Source: Comamonadaceae bacterium (GTDB lineage Bacteria > Pseudomonadota > Gammaproteobacteria > Burkholderiales > Burkholderiaceae_C). Taken from it: 12,913 nucleotides of DNA. Below the pieces are notes generated by a model that was not told the DNA's origin, made no database searches, and saw only the letters and a program-made list of their open reading frames with translations. Within the stretch, counting starts at the first letter, position 1. Each line of letters starts with the position of its first letter. Below, in pieces: positions 6,685 to 12,913 of the stretch. Position numbers and translations under genes: made by a program. Location of the stretch: the NCBI GenBank assembly GCA_947460065.1, contig CANHGF010000034.1:1-12913 (forward strand), in the 5' to 3' direction.

Positions 6685-7278
6685 TTATTTCAAATCGCCG
6701 GCCAGCGAGGCCAAGGTCTCAGGGGCGATGGTCACATGCGCCGGATAGTTGGTATGGTCGCAGCCGAGCTTGACCGCCCCGCCCGCCTTGATGGCGGCGC
6801 ACTGCGCCGGGTTGAACTCAAAACGCATGAAGTGCACCGCTGAGGTCTTTTCGCCGTTCTCGCGCTCAAGGTCTTCGTCGGCGATCGCGTAGACCCGGCC
6901 TTCGCCTTCGACCTCGACAAACACCCGGTCTTCCACGCCGATGAGCCGCGCCAGTTCGCGCTTGCGCTCATTGACGTCGGGGTACTCAATAAGGAGCGTC
7001 GCCTTCCAATTGCTGCCTTCAGGCACCAACGGCGCGTAAGCCTCGATTTCGTGCTCGATGCCTTCTTCTTCGAAGATCTTTTCGATGCGCAGCATCTCCT
7101 GGATCTGGTAGCGAATCGTCAGCTCACTCTCGAACTGGATGTTCAAGTGATCGCCGAGCTGAACGCTGCGCAACTTGCGGTGCTGAACGACGCTGGGCTT
7201 GTGCTCCTTGCGCCACTTGCTGTAGGCCTCCAAGGTCATCAGGCTGTCACGGGTGACTTTTCCGGTCATTTGCATCAT
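6685..7278 (-). CDS. DUF3501 family protein of unknown function
   Basis: The 197-residue acidic protein has the features I associate with DUF3501: SLEAY-like and RKEHKP segments near the N-terminus, IRYQIQEMLRIEKIFEEEGI at about 55-74, EIEAYAPLVPEGSNWKATLL, and a C-terminal VHFMRFEFNPAQ...GCDHTNYPAH. Cys173, Asp174, His175 and His181 cluster at the C-terminal end and could bind a metal, which is inference. There is no signal peptide or membrane helix. ATG 7278 is preceded by AAAGGA at a five-base spacing, a good ribosome site; a second ATG follows immediately at 7275. It is the last gene of a likely rubrerythrin / Fe-S protein / DUF3501 transcript. I recall this gene order recurring in other proteobacteria, so a role in the same peroxide-related redox process is likely, but no activity is known to me. 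Confidence 0.85.
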   Translation of the reverse strand: MMQMTGKVTRDSLMTLEAYSKWRKEHKPSVVQHRKLRSVQLGDHLNIQFESELTIRYQIQEMLRIEKIFEEEGIEHEIEAYAPLVPEGSNWKATLLIEYPDVNERKRELARLIGVEDRVFVEVEGEGRVYAIADEDLERENGEKTSAVHFMRFEFNPAQCAAIKAGGAVKLGCDHTNYPAHVTIAPETLASLAGDLK

Positions 7279-7292
7279 GGCTGTCCTTTCTT

Positions 7293-7319
7293 GCCGGCCC
7301 GCATTGAAAACGGGCTGGC
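7293..7319 (-). other. Intercistronic inverted repeat between the Fe-S protein and DUF3501 genes
   Basis: GCCGGCCCG (7293-7301) and CGGGCTGGC (7311-7319) pair at eight of nine positions around a nine-base loop in the 54-base gap. On the transcribed strand the odd position is an A-C mismatch. It may stabilise or process the mRNA, or act as a partial terminator. Confidence 0.4.
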
Positions 7320-7332
7320 CCCTATCAAAAAA

Positions 7333-8682
7333 TTACTTCAAGCCGTAGGCGGTGCGGATCAAGGTCAGCGGGTGCTTTTGGGGCACCTCGCCGAGCTTGT
7401 TGACCTCAAAGCCTTGGGCGATGTGATGGCCGCCCAGCGGGCAATCGCTGGAGATCACGTCCGGCGCGCCGCCGTCCTTGTGATTGGCCATGGCCTTGAA
7501 CAAGGGCTTGCCTATCTTCATCGCCTGATCATGAAAGCCCTTCTTGACGCCAAAGGTGCCAGCATGGCCCGAGCAGCGCTCATGGGTGTGCACACTGGTG
7601 CCGGGCACCATCTTGAGCATCTCTTCGGTTTTCTTGCCGATGTTCTGCACCCGGCCGTGGCAGGGGATCTGGTAGCTGATCTTGCCCAGGGGCTGCTCGA
7701 ACTCGGTCTTGAGCAGGCCATCGCGCTTGCGAGCCATCAAGTACTCAAACGGGTCCCACATATGCTCTTTGACCAGCTTGGCTTCCTCGTCCTCGGGGAA
7801 CATCAGCGGAATTTCCTGCTTGAACATCAAGGTGCAGCTGGGCACCGCACTCAAGATGGCATAGCCATCGCGGGCATAGCGGGCCAGCACCGGCACGTTG
7901 GCCTGCTTGCTCTGCTCGACCGACTCCAGGTCACCGAGCTCCAACTGGGGCATGCCGCAGCATTTTTCTTTCTCGACGATCACATAGGGAACCTCGTTGT
8001 GGTCGAGGATCTTGAGCAGGTCATGGCCTATGCCCGGCTCGTTGTAGTTGACATAGCAGGTGGAAAAAATCACCACCTTGCCCGGGGTGTTCGCGCCGTC
8101 CTTGACCTCGGTGCTGGCGGCCTCAGGCGCGCTGGAGCGAAAGCGGTGGGTGGCCAGCGTGGGCAGCCAGGCGTCTTGGTCCACGCCGAGCGTAGATTCC
8201 ATCACCTTGCGCGCCAACTTGGTCTTGTTGACCGCATTGACCGCCTGCACCACGATGGGAATGCCGGCAAAAGAGCCATGCACATCGGTGGAGGCCAAGA
8301 GGCGCTCACCGAAGCCGACCTCACCTTTCTTAAACTTGATCGCCTTGGCCCGCAGCATGGTGTGCGGAAAGTCCAGATTGAACTCATGGGGCGGCACGTA
8401 AGGGCACTTGGTCAGGTAGCACAAGTCGCACATATAGCACTGGTCGACCACCTTCCAGTAGTCCTTCTTGTCCACGCCGTCGACCTCGCCGGTCGAACTC
8501 TCATCGACCAGGTCGAACAAAGTGGGGAAGGAGCCGCACAGGCTCACGCAGCGGCGGCAGCCATGACAGATGTCGAAGATACGCTCCATCTCATGGAAAG
8601 TCGCTTCCTCGTTGTAGAACTCTGGGTTCTTCCAATCTATGGGGTGGCGGGTGGGCGCCTTGAGGTTGCCTTCGGTGGCCAT
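7333..8682 (-). CDS. HdrB/GlpC-like Fe-S oxidoreductase with two CCG domains
   Basis: The 449-residue product has an N-terminal ferredoxin-like part with two four-cysteine sets: Cys39/42/45/49 (ICHGCRRCVSLCG) and Cys82/85/88/93 (QCYMCDLCYLTKCP), each able to hold a [4Fe-4S] cluster. Two cysteine-rich CCG-type domains follow. The first has Cys209, Cys241-Cys242-Gly and Cys283; the second has Cys341, Cys370-Ser-Gly and Cys414. This layout is that of heterodisulfide reductase and GlpC-type subunits, which pass electrons to or from a disulfide, quinone or partner protein. It is probably cytosolic, as no signal or membrane helix is seen. The start is set at ATG 8682 (MATEGNLKAPTRHPIDW); the frame stays open to 8775, but the extra 31 residues are not family-like and would begin inside a hairpin. 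It lies between the rubrerythrin and DUF3501 genes. It carries no flavin domain, so a separate electron donor is needed. Confidence 0.88.
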   Translation of the reverse strand: MATEGNLKAPTRHPIDWKNPEFYNEEATFHEMERIFDICHGCRRCVSLCGSFPTLFDLVDESSTGEVDGVDKKDYWKVVDQCYMCDLCYLTKCPYVPPHEFNLDFPHTMLRAKAIKFKKGEVGFGERLLASTDVHGSFAGIPIVVQAVNAVNKTKLARKVMESTLGVDQDAWLPTLATHRFRSSAPEAASTEVKDGANTPGKVVIFSTCYVNYNEPGIGHDLLKILDHNEVPYVIVEKEKCCGMPQLELGDLESVEQSKQANVPVLARYARDGYAILSAVPSCTLMFKQEIPLMFPEDEEAKLVKEHMWDPFEYLMARKRDGLLKTEFEQPLGKISYQIPCHGRVQNIGKKTEEMLKMVPGTSVHTHERCSGHAGTFGVKKGFHDQAMKIGKPLFKAMANHKDGGAPDVISSDCPLGGHHIAQGFEVNKLGEVPQKHPLTLIRTAYGLK

Positions 8683-8773
8683 GGTCGGTGCTCGCTGAGG
8701 TTCGGGACGGAAATCTCGTCGGGTGAAGGAGGTTTGGCAAAGCGCTGGGTTCGCAAAGGCCTTTGCAGAAACC

Positions 8774-8812
8774 ACACACCCCAGGGTGAACGCATCAGCA
8801 CCTGGGGTGTGT
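8774..8812 (-). terminator. Strong 12-bp hairpin between rubrerythrin and Fe-S protein genes
   Basis: ACACACCCCAGG (8774-8785) and CCTGGGGTGTGT (8801-8812) are perfect complements around a 15-base loop, beginning 46 bases after the rubrerythrin stop codon. No clean U-tract follows on the minus strand (the next bases read GGTTTC), so it is better seen as a partial terminator or an mRNA 3'-end stabiliser than as a full stop. It would let rubrerythrin be made in excess over the two downstream genes. Confidence 0.6.
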
Positions 8813-8858
8813 TTGACGCTGGTTGGGGCAGATACCCGTCCAGCGCAGTAGCTGAAGA

Positions 8859-9281
8859 TCAGTCCTTCAGATCGGCCAAGGCCTTGGCGTAGCGGTTGGC
8901 GTGCGAGCGCTCGGCCTTGGCCAGCGTCTCGAACCAGTCCGCCACTTCGTCATGACCTTCTTCGCGAGCGGTCTTGGCCATGCCCGGGTACATGTCGGTG
9001 TACTCATGGGTTTCGCCAGCCACTGCGGAGGCCAGGTTTTCACGGCTGGTGCCAAAGGGCATGCCGGTGGCTGGGTCACCGCACTGCTCGAGCCACTCGA
9101 GGTGACCATGGGCGTGTCCGGTCTCGCCTTCAGCGGTCGAACGGAACAGGGCTGCCACGTCGGGCTGGCCTTCCACGTCGGCCTTGTTCGCGAAGTAAAG
9201 GTAACGGCGGTTGGCCTGGGACTCGCCTGCGAAGGCGGCCTTGAGGTTTTCTTCCGTCTTGGAGCCTTTGAGTGCTGCCAT
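8859..9281 (-). CDS. Rubrerythrin (diiron domain only, no rubredoxin domain)
   Basis: The 140-residue ferritin-like four-helix protein shows all expected diiron ligands: Glu20 (AGESQA), Glu53 and His56 (EGETGHAHGH), Glu90 and Glu93 (AVAGETHEYTDMYP), Glu124 and His127 (KAERSHANRY). Rubrerythrins reduce hydrogen peroxide to water in the cytoplasm. Classical members have about 190 residues with a C-terminal rubredoxin; here the protein ends right after the fourth helix, so electrons must come from another protein, and the adjacent Fe-S oxidoreductase is the obvious candidate. The ATG at 9281 has a strong ribosome site, AGGAGA, with about six bases of spacing, consistent with high expression. It is the first gene of a minus-strand cluster; 177 bases separate it from the Fe-S protein gene. 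The upstream region carries an OxyR-like site. Confidence 0.94.
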   Translation of the reverse strand: MAALKGSKTEENLKAAFAGESQANRRYLYFANKADVEGQPDVAALFRSTAEGETGHAHGHLEWLEQCGDPATGMPFGTSRENLASAVAGETHEYTDMYPGMAKTAREEGHDEVADWFETLAKAERSHANRYAKALADLKD

Positions 9282-9384
9282 GGAAATCTCCTGATTGATG
9301 AAGTAGGACTAAAGGGACTGCCTGAAACGCATCGAAAGCGTTCGGACAGAACGAACGATAGCGGCAATACGCGCGGAGCGTCCA

Positions 9385-9421
9385 ATAGGGGGAATCAATG
9401 CCCTCAATTTAGGAACCCTAT
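9385..9421 (-). promoter_or_regulatory. Candidate OxyR-type operator upstream of the rubrerythrin gene
   Basis: On the plus strand two 15-base elements, ATAGGGGGAATCAAT and ATTTAGGAACCCTAT, are separated by exactly seven bases. Against the E. coli OxyR consensus (ATAGnTnnnAnCTAT, N7, same again) they match 8 of 10 and 6 of 10 fixed positions. The outer ATAGGG and CCCTAT are perfect complements. The site lies 104-140 bases before the rubrerythrin ATG. A weak promoter candidate (TTGGAC, 19 bases, TATCGT) lies just downstream in the minus direction. A peroxide sensor controlling a peroxidase makes sense, but the match is only by eye. Confidence 0.35.
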
Positions 9422-9479
9422 CAAACGCTCAGCCATGAGAGAAAAGCTCAATCCGAAGCGAATCGCGCCTTTTTGATCA

Positions 9480-9505
9480 GAAAAGCGGCCAAATGGCCGC
9501 TTTTC
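9480..9505. terminator. Bidirectional intrinsic terminator
   Basis: GAAAAGCGGCC (9480-9490) and GGCCGCTTTTC (9495-9505) are perfect 11-base complements around an AAAT loop, with an A-run on one side and a T-run on the other, the classic form of a two-way Rho-independent terminator. It lies 64 bases after the stop codon of the second Bug gene and would insulate the rubrerythrin promoter region from it. Confidence 0.88.
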
Positions 9506-9568
9506 CAAACTTATCAACTCTTCACCTGATCGCTCAGGGTGACCCAGGAGCGAGAATTCCCGAGCAAA

Positions 9569-10552
9569 TCACTGGGGCTGAAAGCCGCTGTCCCGGATGA
9601 TGCGGGCCCAGACCTGGGCATAGGCGCGCTCGCGACGGCCAAGCTGATCGGGCGGCATGTGGCCGACCGTCAGCCCCATCTGGCTGAGCTGACTGCGCAC
9701 ATCGGGCATGGCAATGACCTTGGCCACGGCGGCAGAAAAGCTGTCGATGAAGGCCTTGGGCGTTCCCGTGGGCGCAAACACCCCGTAGTAAGGCATATCT
9801 TCCAGGCCAGCCAGCCCCAGCTCGGTGAAGGTCGGCACATCGGGCAGGGCCGCCTGCCGGGCGCCGCCGAGCACGGCCAGGACGCGCAGCTTGCCGGCCT
9901 TGTGGTTCTCAATGAAGTCAGGGACCGAGGCCACGCCGGCAGCAATCTGATTGCCCAGCATATCGGCCATCAGCGGCGCGCTGCCGCGGTAGGGTGCGGC
10001 CACCAGGTCGAGCTTGAACTTCTCGCCCATGACCTTGACCAAAAATTCCGGGGTCGAGGCCGGCGCCGGTATGCCCACCGCACCCTTGCCCTGCTGGGCC
10101 TTGACCCAGGCCACAAACTCATTGAAGGTTTTAGCCGGGTTGCCTCCCGATACAGCAAAGGCGTTGACGAAGGTGGCAAAGCCGGCGACCGGCACAAAGT
10201 CCTGGGCAGAGTTAAAGCCCGCGTTCTTGACCACCATGGGCAAGATCGTGATGGTGTGGTCGTGAGAGAGGAAGAGGACGCTGCCGTCGGCCGGCGCCGC
10301 CTTGAGCGCCTGCGCTGCCAGCTGCCCGCCAGCACCGGGCTTGTTCTCGACGATCACCGAGGCGCCCAATTCGTCCTTGAGCTTTTCAGCCAGGATCCGC
10401 GCAATCGCATCGGTGCCCCCGCCCGGCGGAAAGCCCACCATCAGGCGTATGGTCTTGGGCGTCTGGGCCAAAGCAGCACCGAGGCTGCAGGTGGCCAGCA
10501 AGACAGCCAGGCGCGGCAACAAGGCGGTGAGCGAGCGGCGATCAATCGTCAT
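9569..10552 (-). CDS. Bug-family periplasmic solute receptor (TctC type), second copy
   Basis: The 327-residue product begins with a Sec signal peptide (MTIDRRSLTALLPRLAVLLA, then TCSLGAALA-Q) with likely cleavage after Ala29. The mature protein has the Bug features IRLMVGFPPGGGTDAIARI at 35-53, VIVENKPGAGGQLAA at 66-80, APYRGSAPLMADMLGNQI at 186-203 and GKLRVLAVLGGARQAALPDVP at 220-240. It differs throughout from the first Bug protein of the window, so the two are not a recent duplication. The ligand is unknown, and no transporter membrane subunits are nearby. ATG 10552 is preceded by AAGGA with about seven bases of spacing and is the true start: the frame stays open far upstream only because it runs antisense through valS. 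It is a single-gene unit with its own promoter and terminator, divergent from valS. Confidence 0.94.
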   Translation of the reverse strand: MTIDRRSLTALLPRLAVLLATCSLGAALAQTPKTIRLMVGFPPGGGTDAIARILAEKLKDELGASVIVENKPGAGGQLAAQALKAAPADGSVLFLSHDHTITILPMVVKNAGFNSAQDFVPVAGFATFVNAFAVSGGNPAKTFNEFVAWVKAQQGKGAVGIPAPASTPEFLVKVMGEKFKLDLVAAPYRGSAPLMADMLGNQIAAGVASVPDFIENHKAGKLRVLAVLGGARQAALPDVPTFTELGLAGLEDMPYYGVFAPTGTPKAFIDSFSAAVAKVIAMPDVRSQLSQMGLTVGHMPPDQLGRRERAYAQVWARIIRDSGFQPQ

Positions 10553-10583
10553 GAGGGATTCCTTGAAATGCAAGAGTGTGCCA

Positions 10584-10612
10584 ATTGTTCTCCGAGTCGG
10601 GCGCCTGGACAA
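10584..10612 (-). promoter_or_regulatory. Candidate sigma-70 promoter of the second Bug gene
   Basis: On the minus strand TTGTCC (plus 10607-10612) and AACAAT (plus 10584-10589) are separated by exactly 17 bases; each matches four of six consensus positions. The implied transcript start would leave a leader of about 25 bases that includes the ribosome site. Confidence 0.4.
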
Positions 10613-10698
10613 GACCCGAGCCGAGCTCCAAGTGCAGAAACCGCGACGCACAGACTCAAGGAACGCCCTGCAATGCCGTGCGCAAAGGGGGCGCTGGC

Positions 10699-10704
10699 TA
10701 AAAT
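10699..10704 (+). promoter_or_regulatory. Candidate valS -10 box
   Basis: TAAAAT lies 46 bases before the valS ATG and matches five of six positions of the -10 consensus. No clear -35 box is seen at 16-18 bases, and I see no T-box or other leader structure in the 198-base divergent gap. Confidence 0.35.
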
Positions 10705-10750
10705 CTCGTGCTTTCCCTGACGCGCGCCCTGCGCCCGAAATCCCTCCGCC

Positions 10751-12913
10751 ATGAATTCCTCCCCCGACACCCGCCCTGAGCAACCCGGCCTGCAATCGCT
10801 GGCCAAGTCTTTCGAGCCGGCCGCGCTCGAAGCGCAGTGGGGCGCGCAGTGGGAGCAGCGCGGCTACGGCGCAGCCGGCTATCGGGGTACTGGCCAGCCC
10901 GAGGCCGGCCAGCCGGCTTTTTGCATACAGCTGCCGCCGCCCAACGTGACCGGCACCTTGCACATGGGCCACGCCTTCAATCAGACCATCATGGACAGCC
11001 TGACGCGCTACCACCGCATGAGGGGTCACAACACGGTGTGGGTGCCGGGCACCGACCATGCGGGCATTGCCACGCAGATCGTGGTCGAGCGCCAGTTGCA
11101 GGGCCAAGGCGTCAGCCGCCACGCCATGGGACCGACGCCGCAGGAGGCGCGCAAGAACTTCGTGGCCAAGGTGTGGGAATGGAAAGAGCAGTCGGGCAAC
11201 ACCATCACCGAGCAGATGCGCCGCATGGGTGACAGCGTGGACTGGGGGCGCGAGTACTTCACCATGGACGACAAGCTGTCTTCTGTGGTGACCGAAACCT
11301 TTGTACAGCTTTACCAGCAGGGCCTGATCTACCGCGGCAAACGCCTGGTCAACTGGGACCCGGTGCTGATGAGCGCGGTGTCGGACCTGGAGGTCGAAAG
11401 CGAGGAAGAAGACGGCTCGCTCTGGTACATCCGCTATGACCTCGCCGATGGCAACGGCTCTTTGACCGTGGCCACCACCCGCCCGGAAACCCTGTTGGGC
11501 GACGTGGCCGTGATGGTCCACCCAGAGGACGATCGCTACCGATCACTGATCGGCAAGCAAGTCAAGCTACCCCTGTGCGAGCGCACCATCCCGGTGATTG
11601 CCGACGAGTACGTCGACAAAGACTTCGGCACAGGCGTCGTCAAGGTCACGCCCGCACATGACAACAACGACTACGCCGTAGGTCAGCGCCACAAATTGGA
11701 CATGATCTGCGTGCTCAATCTGGACGCTACCGTCAATGGCAATGCCCCAGAAAAATACCGTGGCCTGGACCGCTTTGTCGCACGCAAAGCCGTCGTGGCC
11801 GACCTCGAAACGGCAGGCCTGCTGGTCGAAGTCAAAAAGCACAAGCTGATGGTGCCCCGCTGCGCCCGCACCGGCCAGGTGGTCGAGCCCATGCTGACCG
11901 ACCAATGGTTTGTGGCGATGAACAAGGTCAGCCCGCAAGACGCCACCGGCAAGAGCATCGCGCAAAAAGCCATTGATGCGGTGCAGTCGGGCCAGGTGCG
12001 CTTTGTGCCTGAGAACTGGATCAACACCTACAACCAGTGGATGAACAACATCCAGGACTGGTGCATCTCGCGCCAACTCTGGTGGGGCCACCAGATCCCC
12101 GCCTGGTATGACGAAGATGGCAGGGTCTATGTGGCCCGCAACCTGGCCGAGGCCCAAGCGCAGGCACCCGGCAAGACGCTCAAGCGCGACGAAGACGTGC
12201 TCGACACCTGGTACTCCAGCGCCCTGGTTCCCTTTAGCACCATGGGCTGGCCGCAAGCGGCGGATACCAGCGATGCGAGCAGCGACTACGACCTCTACCT
12301 GCCTTCTTCGGTGCTGGTCACAGGCTACGACATCATCTTCTTTTGGGTCGCCCGCATGATCATGATGACCACCCACTTCACCGGACGGGTGCCTTTCAGG
12401 GATGTTTACATCCATGGCTTGGTGCGTGACGCCCAGGGCAAGAAGATGAGCAAGAGTGAAGGCAATGTGCTCGACCCGGTGGACCTGATCGACGGCATCG
12501 CGCTCGAGCCGCTGCTGGACAAGCGCAGCCAGGGCCTGCGCAAACCCGAGACGGCGCCGCAGGTCCGCAAGAACACCCAGAAAGAATTTCCGGAAGGCAT
12601 ACCGGCCTACGGCGCAGATGCGCTGCGCTTTACTTTTGCAGCTCTGGCCAGCCTGGGCCGCAGCCTCAACTTTGACAGCAAGCGCTGCGAGGGCCACCGC
12701 AATTTCTGCAACAAGCTGTGGAACGCCACCCGCTTTGTGCTGATGAACTGCGAGGGTCAGGATTGCGGACTCAAAGAGCACACCAAAGCCGAATGCACGC
12801 CGCCGCGCACCGGAGAAAACGGGGAGTTGATTCCTGCCGGGCCCTTCTACCAGTACATGAAGTTCAGCCAGGCCGACCGCTGGATCAGCTCGGTGCTGCA
12901 GCAAGTCGAGGCC
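10751..12913 (+). CDS. valS: Valyl-tRNA synthetase, N-terminal three quarters (runs off the right edge)
   Basis: The frame is open from ATG 10751 to the end of the window, giving 721 residues; complete bacterial ValRS has roughly 950. It charges tRNA-Val with valine using ATP in the cytoplasm. The class I signatures are both present: HMGH at 71-74 within [15 protein letters not shown], and KMSKS at 565-569 within [14 protein letters not shown]. The CP1 editing domain, which hydrolyses mischarged Thr-tRNA, contains TTRPET at 242-247 and [15 protein letters not shown]. The segment after KMSKS ([20 protein letters not shown], then [17 protein letters not shown]) is typical of the proteobacterial enzyme. 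The tRNA-binding anticodon domain and the C-terminal coiled coil lie outside the window. No good ribosome site precedes the ATG, but no earlier in-frame start is plausible. It is divergent from the second Bug gene, across a 198-base gap. Confidence 0.97.
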   Translation, partial: MNSSPDTRPEQPGLQSLAKSFEPAALEAQWGAQWEQRGYGAAGYRGTGQPEAGQPAFCIQLPPPNVTGTLHMGHAFNQTIMDSLTRYHRMRGHNTVWVPGTDHAGIATQIVVERQLQGQGVSRHAMGPTPQEARKNFVAKVWEWKEQSGNTITEQMRRMGDSVDWGREYFTMDDKLSSVVTETFVQLYQQGLIYRGKRLVNWDPVLMSAVSDLEVESEEEDGSLWYIRYDLADGNGSLTVATTRPETLLGDVAVMVHPEDDRYRSLIGKQVKLPLCERTIPVIADEYVDKDFGTGVVKVTPAHDNNDYAVGQRHKLDMICVLNLDATVNGNAPEKYRGLDRFVARKAVVADLETAGLLVEVKKHKLMVPRCARTGQVVEPMLTDQWFVAMNKVSPQDATGKSIAQKAIDAVQSGQVRFVPENWINTYNQWMNNIQDWCISRQLWWGHQIPAWYDEDGRVYVARNLAEAQAQAPGKTLKRDEDVLDTWYSSALVPFSTMGWPQAADTSDASSDYDLYLPSSVLVTGYDIIFFWVARMIMMTTHFTGRVPFRDVYIHGLVRDAQGKKMSKSEGNVLDPVDLIDGIALEPLLDKRSQGLRKPETAPQVRKNTQKEFPEGIPAYGADALRFTFAALASLGRSLNFDSKRCEGHRNFCNKLWNATRFVLMNCEGQDCGLKEHTKAECTPPRTGENGELIPAGPFYQYMKFSQADRWISSVLQQVEA

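Noticed and set aside
8683..8775. A 31-residue N-terminal extension of the Fe-S protein
   Set aside because: It would start inside the strong hairpin, has no ribosome site and does not look like the family N-terminus; ATG 8682 is preferred.
7051..8892. A 613-codon open frame on the plus strand opposite the Fe-S protein and DUF3501 genes
   Set aside because: It is antisense to two well-supported genes. The translation is rich in His, Leu and Gly with no recognisable domain, the usual artefact of GC-rich coding DNA.
9339..9353. CGTTC-GGACA-GAACG short dyad in the rubrerythrin leader
   Set aside because: The five-base arms are too short to separate from chance in this sequence, and no known operator fits.
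9435..9476. A 13-codon plus-strand frame ending just before the 9480-9505 terminator, reminiscent of a leader peptide
   Set aside because: No ribosome site, no run of one codon, and the gene beyond the terminator is on the opposite strand, so attenuation makes no sense.
10553..11521. A 650-residue reading of the second Bug gene, beginning at 11521
   Set aside because: The extra 323 residues are antisense to valS and to the divergent gap. The ATG at 10552 has a ribosome site and is followed by a proper signal peptide.
11567..12904. A 445-codon minus-strand open frame
   Set aside because: It lies wholly antisense to valS, whose motifs are beyond doubt, and its translation shows no family pattern.
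1..12913. tRNA genes, CRISPR arrays, insertion sequences, toxin-antitoxin pairs or phage defence genes
   Set aside because: I looked on both strands for cloverleaf-like segments, regularly spaced repeats, transposase motifs and defence domains and saw none.

Overview
The window looks like a stretch of chromosome from a GC-rich betaproteobacterium, most likely Burkholderiales and perhaps Comamonadaceae. That assignment is inference from three things: the strong G/C preference at third codon positions, two Bug-type periplasmic binding proteins (a family greatly expanded in Burkholderiales), and the sequence character of valS, queF and yaaA. I see no tRNA, rRNA, CRISPR array, transposase or phage gene. 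Genes are closely packed and no gene-free stretch exceeds about 290 bases.

Layout from left to right. (1) The 3' end of a Y-family DNA polymerase gene (dinB-like, plus strand) ends at 150 and converges on a minus-strand group. (2) That group, read from right to left, is yaaA (peroxide-stress protein), a prolyl-4-hydroxylase-like Fe(II)/2-oxoglutarate oxygenase, queF (the nitrile reductase of queuosine synthesis) and an unrecognised ATP-grasp ligase whose ATP-grasp motifs occur in circularly permuted order. The last three are 34-42 bases apart and probably form one transcript. (3) Divergent from yaaA, on the plus strand, is an Old Yellow Enzyme-type flavin oxidoreductase followed 31 bases later by a Bug solute receptor. 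(4) A minus-strand cluster follows, in transcription order: rubrerythrin without a rubredoxin domain, an HdrB/GlpC-like protein with two Fe-S clusters and two CCG domains, and a DUF3501 protein. Both gaps in this cluster hold an inverted repeat, and an OxyR-like 37-base site lies upstream of the rubrerythrin gene. (5) After a clear bidirectional terminator comes a second Bug receptor on the minus strand. Divergent from it is valS (valyl-tRNA synthetase), which runs off the right edge.

The most interesting parts are three. The rubrerythrin / Fe-S oxidoreductase / DUF3501 cluster is a plausible peroxide-reducing electron-transfer system in which the Fe-S protein replaces the missing rubredoxin domain. 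The QueF lacks the active-site glutamate and a motif lysine of the QueF family signature while keeping the catalytic Cys, Asp, His and Glu. The permuted ATP-grasp protein is encoded beside QueF and a 2-oxoglutarate oxygenase and could be a ligase of unknown substrate. YaaA and the rubrerythrin cluster both point to hydrogen peroxide and iron handling, but they are separate transcription units.
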